From CAZVQX01 sp964629735 (GTDB taxonomy: Bacteria; Bacillota_I; Bacilli_A; RF39; UBA660): a stretch of DNA of 27,847 bases. A program made the translations under genes and the position numbers. The DNA is taken from assembly GCA_964629735.1 (NCBI GenBank), contig CAZVQX010000009.1, positions 1 through 27,847 on the forward strand. The letters are read 5' to 3'. Positions 1 to 7,631 of the stretch are shown piece by piece. The notes under the pieces were generated by a model. That model saw only the letters and a program-made list of their open reading frames with translations. It was not told the origin of the DNA and made no database searches. Position 1 is the stretch's first letter. Every line of letters starts with the position of its first letter.

Positions 1-1129
<1,129 letters not shown>

Positions 1130-1256
1130 AAAATAATCTTTTTATTTTTAAGTTTGATTTGATACCTGACAAATTGAATTAACGTTTTGCTCAGTTTTCA
1201 AAGATCATTTCTTCGCTTTTTTTAAGCATTAATAATATATCAAATACTTTAATAAA
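1130..1256 (-). promoter_or_regulatory. 16S rRNA leader (pre-rRNA 5' spacer)
   Basis: This is the transcribed leader between the most proximal rRNA promoter and the 16S 5' end. It contains no open reading frame. It holds a boxA-like antitermination element and T/A-rich spacer directly before GGAGAGTTTGATCC. Processing stems with the 3' side of the operon cannot be assessed because that side lies outside the window. Confidence 0.7.
1189..1206 (-). promoter_or_regulatory. boxA-like antitermination element of the rRNA leader
   Basis: The minus strand reads GATCTTTGAAAACTGAGC, close to the boxA core CTTTGAAAACT found in Bacillota rRNA leaders, where NusB/NusE bind nascent RNA to suppress Rho-dependent termination. 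Its place between promoter and 16S is as expected. The role is inferred from the motif. Confidence 0.6.
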
Positions 1257-1262
1257 AGTCAA
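1234..1262 (-). promoter_or_regulatory. rRNA promoter P1 (proximal to 16S)
   Basis: Minus strand -35 TTGACT (1262-1257), exactly 17 bp, -10 TATATT (1239-1234). It is preceded by an A-rich tract followed by GTG, as in the two upstream copies. This is a sigma-A type promoter nearest to the 16S gene. Confidence 0.85.
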
Positions 1263-1336
1263 CACTTTTTTTTCAAATATTTTATTTTTTTTAAAAATAA
1301 TTATTTGAAGCGAAGGTTTTCCTTCAAAGCACTACT

Positions 1337-1365
1337 AATATACCAAATGATATTACATAAGTCAA
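1337..1365 (-). promoter_or_regulatory. rRNA promoter P2 (middle)
   Basis: Minus strand -35 TTGACT (1365-1360), 17-bp spacer, -10 TATATT (1342-1337). The upstream sequence AAATCAAAAAAAGTG is shared with P3 and resembles an A-tract UP element. It lies 103 bp upstream of P1. Confidence 0.85.
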
Positions 1366-1457
1366 CACTTTTTTTGATTTATTTTACATTTTTACATTTT
1401 TTGTCGTAAGTTGGTGTAAAACAAATAAAAAAGGCCGTTTTGTTTTGAAGTACTGAT

Positions 1458-1486
1458 AATATACCAATATTAAATACAAAAGTCAA
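1458..1486 (-). promoter_or_regulatory. rRNA promoter P3 (distal)
   Basis: Minus strand -35 TTGACT (1486-1481), 17-bp spacer, -10 TATATT (1463-1458), with the same upstream A-tract as P2. It lies 121 bp upstream of P2 and about 40 bp downstream of the end of the Ntdp-type gene. Confidence 0.85.
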
Positions 1487-1528
1487 CACTTTTTTTGATT
1501 TATTTAAATCTTTATTATTATATGCAAT

Positions 1529-2086
1529 TTAAGAAACAAAATTACCCTTTTCTGCACTACTTTTCAATTTTAAATATTTATCATAATAATTTAAATTTTT
1601 TTCGCTATTAAAAATTTGATCATTATTTTTATATCTATTTACCAATTCACTTAACCCAAGATTAATGGATTTATCAAGAAATTCAGAATACCCCATTATT
1701 TTTTTATGATAATCATACTCTCTTTCATCTAACACCTTAAAATGACCGTTAGGAAAAATTTTTAAATCTAAATCATAATCTATATACTTAATAGTATTTT
1801 CCTCAATAACAAAAGGAGTGGCTATATTACAATAAAAATGTATGCCATCCTTCTTTATTTGTGCAATAACATTAAACCAACAATCTTTAAAAAAATACAT
1901 AATTGCTGGTTCTTTAGTTCGCCATTTTATTCCGCTTGATTCTGTTACTAAAGTTTTATTATTACCAAAGACCATATAATTATTATTTTCTTCTAATAAA
2001 ACCGCTTCATCCCAAGCACGGTGAATTTTTCCATTATGTTTATAACTGTGAATTTCTAACCTATCACCTAAATATCTTTTTTTCAC
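1529..2086 (-). CDS. ntdp: DUF402 family nucleoside tri-/diphosphatase (Ntdp-type)
   Basis: A 185-residue soluble protein matching the DUF402 family, typified by S. aureus Sa1684 and B. subtilis YgaC, which hydrolyse nucleoside tri- and diphosphates with divalent metal. Visible family features are GDRLEIHSYKHNGKIHRAWDE at the N-terminus, WFNV near residue 70, FYCN with a following Pro near 84-91, and the acidic core YIDYDLDLKIFPNG followed by LDEREYDYH, which supplies the metal-binding Asp/Glu residues. Length is normal for the family. The start is GTG at 2086, preceded by GGAAGGG 7 nt upstream; no ATG fits as well. It is the last gene before the rRNA promoters, with no clear terminator after its stop, so transcripts may run towards the rRNA. 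It begins 31 nt after ctpA and is probably co-transcribed with it. Confidence 0.85.
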   Translation of the reverse strand: MKKRYLGDRLEIHSYKHNGKIHRAWDEAVLLEENNNYMVFGNNKTLVTESSGIKWRTKEPAIMYFFKDCWFNVIAQIKKDGIHFYCNIATPFVIEENTIKYIDYDLDLKIFPNGHFKVLDEREYDYHKKIMGYSEFLDKSINLGLSELVNRYKNNDQIFNSEKNLNYYDKYLKLKSSAEKGNFVS

Positions 2087-2117
2087 AACTCCACCCTTCC
2101 TATTATATAGGAAAAAA

Positions 2118-3329
2118 TTAATTACCTATTAATACTTTTATTGCTTTTTGTAATTGAGCATCTTTTTCTTCTGAAAAATCAATATAATACTCTTCAGATT
2201 GTCGAATTTCATAATCTGGTTTAATACCAACACCCTCTATTTCATCACCTTTAGGTGTTAGCCATCTCTTTGTAGTCATTTTATATTGATCGTGCGAAGA
2301 AATTTTATTTAAAATTTGGACAGTTCCTTTACCGTAAGTTTGTTCCCCAACAAATTTTGCGCCATATTCATCACGAAGTGCCCCAATCATTACCTCTGAA
2401 GCAGAGGCACTTTCGCCATTTCCTATTACAACAATTGGATATTCTTTTGTTGTTAAACCACTCGAATAAAATTTTTCTAATTCTTTTTTGGTTTTTGTTT
2501 GATAAATAACGTGGCTAGTATCTAAAAATAACGATATTATTTTATCAACAATTTTTAAATGACCACCCGTATTATATCTCAAATCTATAATTAAAGAATC
2601 AATTTTACTAGTCTCTAATAATTCTAATTCTTTTTTAAATTGATCATAAGTATTTTCTGCAAAAAGTTCAATTTTTAAATATCCAATTTTCTTTTTATCT
2701 TTTTCATATACTTTACTCTGAACAGTTTTTATTTGAACAACACCTTTTTTTAATGTTGTTTCGATTGTTTCATCACCACGTTCAATTAATAAGTTAAATG
2801 TTTTCTTTTTTTGCTTCACTATATCTGTAAATTCAAGCGTTGTTTTTCCACTTAAATCTATATCATCTATTTTTTTAATAATATCATTAGTTTTTAGACC
2901 CGCTTTAAACGCTGGCGATTCTTCAAAAACATTAATTATCAAAATATCACCATTGTTATTGTTAATTATTTCTAAACCTAATCCAGTAAAATAACCTTTA
3001 AGCTGAATATTAAAACGCTCATTTTCTTCATCATCTAAAAAAGACGTATACTTATCACCTAACGATTCTATCATTCCCTTAATAGCACCTTTAGATAATT
3101 CTTCTCGATTAACCTCACCATAGAAATTATCAATTATATAATTGTAATTGTCTACTATTTCTTCCAATTCTCTTGGTATTTTATTATAAGTTGTATCTTT
3201 TTCTAATAATTTGCCGCCTAAAAACACACCCGACGCCACACTAAACAAACAAGTTAAAACTATTAGAGTTACAACTTCAACTATCCCGAAAGCACTAAAT
3301 TGCTGTTTTATTTTTTTATTGTCTTTCAT
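2118..3329 (-). CDS. ctpA: S41 family carboxy-terminal processing protease
   Basis: A 403-residue membrane-anchored serine protease of the CtpA/Tsp family, which cleaves extracytoplasmic proteins near their C-terminus. An N-terminal membrane segment lies at about 18-38, a helical S41 N-region at 50-105, and a PDZ domain at about 112-180 with the carboxylate-binding loop GLGLEI. The peptidase domain carries RYNTGG (251-256), the catalytic Ser in NGESASASE (about 304-312) and the catalytic Lys334 in YGKGTVQ, so the Ser/Lys dyad looks intact. Start: ATG at 3329 has AAAAGGAGG at 3344-3336. An in-frame TTG at 3347 would place that ribosome-binding site inside the gene, so I reject it. It lies 18 nt after the upstream membrane-protein gene, which suggests an operon. 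Length is typical of short Bacillota CtpA. Confidence 0.95.
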   Translation of the reverse strand: MKDNKKIKQQFSAFGIVEVVTLIVLTCLFSVASGVFLGGKLLEKDTTYNKIPRELEEIVDNYNYIIDNFYGEVNREELSKGAIKGMIESLGDKYTSFLDDEENERFNIQLKGYFTGLGLEIINNNNGDILIINVFEESPAFKAGLKTNDIIKKIDDIDLSGKTTLEFTDIVKQKKKTFNLLIERGDETIETTLKKGVVQIKTVQSKVYEKDKKKIGYLKIELFAENTYDQFKKELELLETSKIDSLIIDLRYNTGGHLKIVDKIISLFLDTSHVIYQTKTKKELEKFYSSGLTTKEYPIVVIGNGESASASEVMIGALRDEYGAKFVGEQTYGKGTVQILNKISSHDQYKMTTKRWLTPKGDEIEGVGIKPDYEIRQSEEYYIDFSEEKDAQLQKAIKVLIGN

Positions 3330-3347
3330 AAAAAACCTCCTTTTCAA

Positions 3348-3890
3348 TTATTTAACAAGATTATCTAAATGGTTAATAATTTCTTCACGTCCCTCAAATG
3401 AAGATACAATCTTTTTGTTTTTTATTTTTAATAAGGTTGCCTCTTTAAATCTTAATTCATTAACATTAGTTACATTTAAATTGCTATTATCTCCAATATA
3501 CTTCTCATTAAATCCGTTATTAATATTTATTGTATAATAAGTTATTACATTACCTTTACTTTGATAATAATTAAAATAATTTTCATATAACTGGTTATAA
3601 AGATCTTTTTCAAACCCTATCAAAACATAATATTCAACTTCTTTTTGTTCTAAAATTTTAGAAACTAAAATTTCTTTGAATTGAATCTCAGTTTCATTCT
3701 CTTCAAGTTTTAAATTATTATCTCCCTTTTTTGTTAATAATACTGTTATTCCATAAAAAACAAAAAAGATTATTAATAAAAGCACAACAATTTGAATTAG
3801 TTTTTTTACTTCATCATTTTCACTGACTACTTCTGATATCGCTAATTTAATTTTACGATTTTTTGTTTCATTCATTTTATTTTTTTTCAT
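3348..3890 (-). CDS. membrane-anchored protein with a thioredoxin-like fold but no cysteines
   Basis: A 180-residue protein I cannot assign to a named family. It has a lysine-rich N-terminus, one strongly hydrophobic segment at about 31-53, then an outside domain of about 115 residues. That domain alternates as expected for a thioredoxin fold: strand YYVLIGF, a long helix, strand VITYYTINI, a charged helical part, then strand pair ATLLKIKNKKIVSSFEG and a final helix. ATLLKI followed by KIVSSFEG resembles the thioredoxin end region (PTLLLFKNG, then FVG), but the cis-proline position is Ala and there is no cysteine in the whole protein, so thiol redox activity is excluded. ATG at 3890; GGTGAT lies 4 nt upstream. 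An extended -10 promoter lies just ahead, making this the first gene of a set with ctpA and ntdp. Fold assignment is inference. Confidence 0.6.
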   Translation of the reverse strand: MKKNKMNETKNRKIKLAISEVVSENDEVKKLIQIVVLLLIIFFVFYGITVLLTKKGDNNLKLEENETEIQFKEILVSKILEQKEVEYYVLIGFEKDLYNQLYENYFNYYQSKGNVITYYTININNGFNEKYIGDNSNLNVTNVNELRFKEATLLKIKNKKIVSSFEGREEIINHLDNLVK

Positions 3891-3905
3891 ACAATCACCG
3901 AAATA

Positions 3906-3914
3906 ATTATATCA
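3906..3914 (-). promoter_or_regulatory. extended -10 promoter for the thioredoxin-like/ctpA/ntdp set
   Basis: The minus strand reads TGATATAAT, a perfect extended -10 (TGnTATAAT). It lies 15 nt before the ATG at 3890 and just after the preceding terminator. No convincing -35 is present, as is common for extended -10 promoters. Confidence 0.6.
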
Positions 3915-3917
3915 CAC

Positions 3918-3947
3918 ATCAAAAAAAAAAGATACAAATTAGTATCT
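3918..3947 (-). terminator. intrinsic terminator of the LolA-like lipoprotein gene
   Basis: On the minus strand, AGATAC pairs with GTATCT (6 bp) around a 6-nt loop and is followed by a run of ten T. The left arm overlaps the TAG stop codon of the lipoprotein gene. Confidence 0.75.
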
Positions 3948-4944
3948 ATTTTCCTACAGGCATAACACTTATCGAACGTGCTACGTCATACAATTCCACT
4001 TCATTCATTACGTCGGAAACTAAATAATAATCAACACCTTCAATTGTCCATGTAATTGATGAATCTGACATAGCGGCTACAGTACCCGTCATAAAAATTG
4101 GTTCCCCTACTACTGGTATTGTTACTAATTCATCTTCCTTAGCAACTGTTTCTTGTACTAATAAAAATGGTTTATCACCTGCAAAGGTTGAAATTATTCT
4201 TTCACCTTTTTCTTTTTCGACCCTTTCTTGTTCAACTAATTTAGTGTTTTTAGGCAAATACATAGGGTATATAACATCATTTATTTTAATTACTTCTTTA
4301 ACTTTTTCATCAATAACCGCTGTTTCCATATTGTTCTTTACTGCAAAATGTTTTGAATCATGCGTCGCTTTAAAATCTACATCTTTAAATTTCATCTTTA
4401 TCATAACTTTATTATCTTTGTTAAGTACATGCACTTCTTTAAAATCTAAATCTTTTTCTAAATATATATTTTGTTTTACTAATTCTTTATTGTTTGAATA
4501 ATTTACTTTCGTTGTTATTACATAACCATCATCAGTACTTTTAAAGGTTTTTTCCTTATCATTTTTTATATCTTTTAATAATGTTTGTAATAAATAACTC
4601 TGTGAATTATTATATGGCCACTCGCTCTGAAATTTAAAACTTTTGTTTAATGATGGTGTTAAAACATATACTCCCTCATCATTTTTTAAAATAATTTGTT
4701 CATGATTATTAATTTTATTTTTTAAACTAACACGATATTTATCATCTTTCTCATAAGAAACGTCAACTAAATACTTATATGTATCATCATTGTTTAGCAT
4801 TTCTAAATCACCTGTTAAATGGTACGATTTAGCATCCTCAATCTTTTTCGTTATTTTTTTCAACACTTCCTTCTCACTAGTTTTTCCACAACCAGTGATT
4901 AATATACAACCTATCAAAATAATAAATAATAATATCTTTTTCAT
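3946..4944 (-). CDS. LolA/GerS-like lipoprotein with C-terminal DUF4367-like domain
   Basis: A 332-residue lipoprotein. The signal peptide KKILLFIILIGCILITGC ends in the lipobox ITGC, followed by GKTSEKE. Residues of about 30-210 resemble the LolA-like lipoprotein fold of B. subtilis YdcC and clostridial GerS (DAKSYHLTGDLE and EKDLDFKEVHVLNKD repeat the strand pattern). The C-terminal quarter (YLPKNTKL, IISTFAGDKPFLLVQE, ITWTIEGVDYYLVSD, VELYDVARSI) resembles DUF4367. Family members act at the cell surface, and GerS is needed for germination-related cortex processing; nothing in this window shows sporulation, so the role here is open. Start ATG 4944 has AGAGGTGG just upstream; a TTG at 4968 would read through that site. 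Single gene with its own terminator. Confidence 0.7.
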   Translation of the reverse strand: MKKILLFIILIGCILITGCGKTSEKEVLKKITKKIEDAKSYHLTGDLEMLNNDDTYKYLVDVSYEKDDKYRVSLKNKINNHEQIILKNDEGVYVLTPSLNKSFKFQSEWPYNNSQSYLLQTLLKDIKNDKEKTFKSTDDGYVITTKVNYSNNKELVKQNIYLEKDLDFKEVHVLNKDNKVMIKMKFKDVDFKATHDSKHFAVKNNMETAVIDEKVKEVIKINDVIYPMYLPKNTKLVEQERVEKEKGERIISTFAGDKPFLLVQETVAKEDELVTIPVVGEPIFMTGTVAAMSDSSITWTIEGVDYYLVSDVMNEVELYDVARSISVMPVGK

Positions 4945-5024
4945 CTTTCCACCTCTTAATTTATTCAATTAATTATATGGAGTTGCATTTTAAAATATGA
5001 ATGAATAATTTATTTTTATTTGTT

Positions 5025-5030
5025 TATAAT
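5025..5030 (+). promoter_or_regulatory. probable -10 element for the DUF378 gene
   Basis: TATAAT sits 26 nt before the ATG at 5057 in the divergent gap between the lipoprotein and DUF378 genes. The -35 region is weak, so this is a tentative call. Confidence 0.4.
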
Positions 5031-5056
5031 ACTAATAATTGTGAAAGGGGATAAAT

Positions 5057-5257
5057 ATGGAAACATTACAAAAAACCGCTTTAGTATTTACAATCATTGG
5101 CGCTCTTAATTGGGGGTTAATAGGACTTTTTGATTTTAATTTGGTTACTGTTATATTTGGAGTAGATTCAATGATGGCTAATGTTATATATACATTAATT
5201 GGTATAACTGGTTTAATTAATATATGGATTTTATTTTCACATATTGAAAACACATAA
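5057..5257 (+). CDS. DUF378 family small membrane protein
   Basis: A 66-residue protein with two hydrophobic segments (about 7-27 and 38-60) and the DUF378 signature ALNWGLIGLFDFNLV followed by IYTLIGITGL, as in B. subtilis YuzA. The function of the family is unknown; it is a membrane protein. ATG at 5057 follows AAAGGGG at a spacing of 6. It is one of only two genes on the plus strand in this window, and it stands alone between its own promoter region and a double terminator shared with the convergent noc-like gene. The frame on the opposite strand across it is a shadow. Confidence 0.9.
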   Translation: METLQKTALVFTIIGALNWGLIGLFDFNLVTVIFGVDSMMANVIYTLIGITGLINIWILFSHIENT

Positions 5258-5282
5258 AAAAACGAAAATAAATTTTCGTTTT
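5256..5282 (-). terminator. terminator hairpin, usable by the noc-like gene and DUF378
   Basis: A perfect 11-bp stem (AAAACGAAAAT paired with ATTTTCGTTTT, 2-nt loop) starts right after the DUF378 stop. Read on minus it ends in a T run and terminates the noc-like transcript; read on plus it lies directly behind DUF378. Confidence 0.7.
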
Positions 5283-5290
5283 GATTATTT

Positions 5291-5316
5291 GACAAGGTAA
5301 AACTTTGTCTTTTTTT
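5291..5316 (+). terminator. terminator of the DUF378 gene
   Basis: The hairpin GACAAG/CTTTGTC (one bulged base) is followed on plus by seven T. Together with the preceding 11-bp hairpin it separates two convergent genes. Confidence 0.65.
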
Positions 5317-5324
5317 AATATTAA

Positions 5325-6815
5325 TTATTTTTCTATATTAAAAGTTACTTGATATTTATTTTCAAAATCTAATTCATCTACATCTATAAAATAACCCAAT
5401 TCTTCAATCCTGTTAGCACATTCTCTTATAATATTTAAAACGGTTTTAAAATCAACTGGCTCAGGAATAATTTCTGGATTGTTATTAGAAGTAACATCAT
5501 CCATAAAATTATAATTTGGAACAGCTATATCATCGCTAATTGTTGATTCATTAAAATTAGCATTCAATGGTTCATCGAAATTATAATCTGGAACTGTTAT
5601 ATCATTACTAACTGTTGATTCATTAAAATTAGCATTCAATGGTTCATCGAAATTATAATCTGGAACTGTTATATCATTATCAACCGATAACTCGTTAGAA
5701 TTAACCTTCAGCGGCTTGTCAAAATTATAATCTAACATTATTTCTTCATTTGATAATCGAGAACTATCATTATTAACAAACGGTTCGCTATCTATATCAA
5801 ATTTAAAATTATCATAATTTATGGTTTCTAAATCACCATTATTTTTGGTTTGTGTTTCTTCGACTGGGACACTAAAAAACTTTCCTTGTTGAAATTTAGG
5901 CTCTTCCACATCTATTTTAACATCTTCTACAATATAGTTAGGGTCATTTTTCAGCAAGGCGTCTATATCTGCTAATGGCTTTTCGACATTAATATCTTCG
6001 GCTGTTTTTTCAATATTATCAATATCTAAAAAACCAGGAGTATAACTTTTGTTTTCAATATCAATAATTTCATCATCCATACTAATGTCATCGAAAATTT
6101 CAATTTCTTCAATTATCGGTTCTGAAGGCATATTAAATATTGAGGCTTCTTTATTATCCATATTAATCTCCTTATTTTCAATATTTGGTACTTCAACAGT
6201 CATTGACCCACCATTTAACAACTTATCGATTTCTTCGTCTGTTTTTCTTACTGTTAAACGATCTAAAACAATTTTGTTTAACATTTTTAATTGGCTGTCT
6301 CTTTCCTCAATACGTAATAAAGATCTAGCGTGCCTTTCTGATATTTTATTTTCTAACAGGGCTTCTTGGACTTCATCTTCTAAATTTAATAATCTTAACT
6401 TATTTGATATTGTCGATTGATTTCGATCGAGTTTTTCCGCCAGCTCTTCTTGATTTAAATATCCCATATCTAAAATTTTCTTATACGATACTGCTTCTTC
6501 GATTGGAGTTAAATCCCTTCTTTGAATATTTTCAATCAGTGCAATCTCAGCACTATCACGGTCATTAAAATCACTAACAATAGCTGGGATTGTATCCTTT
6601 CCAGCTAAGACACTTGCTTTATATCTTCTTTCACCCGCTATTATTTCATATTTATCGCCGATAGGTCTTACTAAAATAGGTTGAATAACACCATATTCTT
6701 TTATTGAACCAGATAATTCTTCCATGGCACGTTCATCAAACTTTATTCTTGGTTGAAATCTATTTGGTAAAATGTCATCTAAATTTAAATCAACGACTTT
6801 TTTTTCATCCCCCAC
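5325..6815 (-). CDS. noc: Noc-like ParB-family protein with long acidic repeat-bearing linker
   Basis: A 496-residue ParB/Spo0J/Noc family protein. The N-terminal CTP-binding domain has GERRYKAS (61-68) and ENIQRRD (95-101); the HTH domain runs about 119-165. Specificity positions read Noc-like: NQST (Gln), SNK (Lys) and SERHAR (Arg), whereas the other ParB here has SRSH and TMGHAR. Location after rsmG also matches noc, the nucleoid-occlusion factor that keeps division off the chromosome. Unusual: residues of about 204-446 form an acidic, Asn-rich linker with three tandem 24-residue repeats (DYNFDEPL core), so the protein is far longer than the usual 280-300. A small folded C-terminus (about 447-496) follows. 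The amphipathic membrane-binding N-terminus of B. subtilis Noc is not apparent. GTG start at 6815, with GAGGAGG 6 nt upstream. Confidence 0.85.
   Translation of the reverse strand: MGDEKKVVDLNLDDILPNRFQPRIKFDERAMEELSGSIKEYGVIQPILVRPIGDKYEIIAGERRYKASVLAGKDTIPAIVSDFNDRDSAEIALIENIQRRDLTPIEEAVSYKKILDMGYLNQEELAEKLDRNQSTISNKLRLLNLEDEVQEALLENKISERHARSLLRIEERDSQLKMLNKIVLDRLTVRKTDEEIDKLLNGGSMTVEVPNIENKEINMDNKEASIFNMPSEPIIEEIEIFDDISMDDEIIDIENKSYTPGFLDIDNIEKTAEDINVEKPLADIDALLKNDPNYIVEDVKIDVEEPKFQQGKFFSVPVEETQTKNNGDLETINYDNFKFDIDSEPFVNNDSSRLSNEEIMLDYNFDKPLKVNSNELSVDNDITVPDYNFDEPLNANFNESTVSNDITVPDYNFDEPLNANFNESTISDDIAVPNYNFMDDVTSNNNPEIIPEPVDFKTVLNIIRECANRIEELGYFIDVDELDFENKYQVTFNIEK
5541..5756 (-). repeat. 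three tandem 72-bp repeats inside the noc-like gene
   Basis: The unit starting at 5541 recurs at 5613 with about 67 identical bases in a row, and again more divergently at 5685. Each unit encodes 24 residues with the core DYNFDEPLNANFNES, so the reading frame is kept. They fall in residues of about 354-425 of the acidic linker. Near-identity of the last two copies suggests recent duplication. Confidence 0.9.
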
Positions 6816-6847
6816 ATTATACCTCCTCTTTATTCTTTTATATATAC

Positions 6848-6876
6848 ATAATACTATATTTTTATAAATATTTCAA
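6848..6876 (-). promoter_or_regulatory. promoter of the noc-like gene
   Basis: Minus strand -35 TTGAAA (6876-6871), 17 bp, -10 TATTAT (6853-6848), about 32 nt before the GTG start. Confidence 0.65.
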
Positions 6877-6881
6877 TCTTT

Positions 6882-6901
6882 TTTGGGAAATATTTCCCAA
6901 A
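6882..6901 (-). promoter_or_regulatory. 20-bp perfect palindrome, possible operator of the noc-like gene
   Basis: TTTGGGAAATATTTCCCAAA is a perfect inverted repeat ending 5 bp upstream of the -35 box of the noc-like promoter. It contains GGGAAAT followed by ATTTCCC, the two half-sites of the B. subtilis Noc site (ATTTCCC then GGGAAAT) in swapped order. It lacks a T tail on either strand, so it is not a terminator. Binding by this Noc is a guess. Confidence 0.5.
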
Positions 6902-6902
6902 T

Positions 6903-6926
6903 AAAAAAAAGCGATTATTAGTCGCT
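6903..6926 (-). terminator. terminator after rsmG
   Basis: On the minus strand AGCGA pairs with TCGCT around a 7-nt loop, followed by a T run (with one A). It begins immediately after the rsmG stop codon. Confidence 0.75.
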
Positions 6927-7631
6927 CTAAAGTGGATATTTTTTAATTTTTGAAAAATGTCTAGGATAAATTTTATTAGTTTTTTTTAACTTTTTAATTT
7001 TAATTAAAGTCCTTACACTATTTTCTTTCGGTAAATAAAATTCAATTTTTTCAACCATCTCGCAATCTAACCTCAAAAAAGCTTTTTGCGAACTATCAAT
7101 CTCATCTAAAACATTAGCTTTCATCGGAATAAAATGTTTATTAACTTTAGTTAATGGAATACAGTACTCTAACAAAGTGTTTAAAGGTGCAACAGCCCTA
7201 GCGGTTACAACATCAAACTTTTCACGGTTATTTGTACCATATTCCTCAACCCGATAATGTAGCGCTTCAATATCACTAAGTTTTAATTCGGTAATTACAT
7301 TATTTAAAAAAATTATTCTTTTATTTAATGAATCAATTAAAGTTATCTTTAAATGAGGATATATAATTTTTAAAACAATTCCAGGAAAACCAGCACCCGT
7401 TCCAACATCACAAAGAGTTGTTTCCTCGTCTAAATTAATTATTTTTGAAATTGTAGCAGAATCATAAAAATGTTTTAAATACACATCTTCTTTTTCGGTA
7501 ATAGTTGTTAAATTAATCTTTTCATTCCAAATTATTAATAATTCATAATATTTTTTAAATTGTTCAATTTGAGAATCAGTTAGTAATATGTTAAGATTTT
7601 TTAATTCATCAACAAATTCTTGCTCAGTCAT
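6927..7631 (-). CDS. rsmG: 16S rRNA (guanine527-N7)-methyltransferase RsmG
   Basis: A 234-residue SAM-dependent methyltransferase that modifies G527 of 16S rRNA in the 530 loop of the small subunit. The SAM-binding motif CDVGTGAGFPG lies at about 74-84, the family motif TARAVAPL near 145-152, and the basic C-terminus (YPRHFSKIKKYPL) resembles the RsmG end. Start ATG 7631 follows AAAGGTG at 6-7 nt; an upstream GTG at 7640 overlaps this site and is rejected. The first 8 nt overlap the end of mnmG, implying translational coupling. It is the last gene of the HD-mnmE-mnmG-rsmG operon and is followed at once by a terminator. Confidence 0.95.
   Translation of the reverse strand: MTEQEFVDELKNLNILLTDSQIEQFKKYYELLIIWNEKINLTTITEKEDVYLKHFYDSATISKIINLDEETTLCDVGTGAGFPGIVLKIIYPHLKITLIDSLNKRIIFLNNVITELKLSDIEALHYRVEEYGTNNREKFDVVTARAVAPLNTLLEYCIPLTKVNKHFIPMKANVLDEIDSSQKAFLRLDCEMVEKIEFYLPKENSVRTLIKIKKLKKTNKIYPRHFSKIKKYPL

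Noticed and set aside
5032..5295. 87-residue frame opposite the DUF378 gene
   Set aside because: It is the shadow of a recognised gene and reads through terminator hairpins.
5541..5756. Repeats that could look like a CRISPR array
   Set aside because: The units are directly adjacent without unique spacers, keep a reading frame, and encode a protein repeat.
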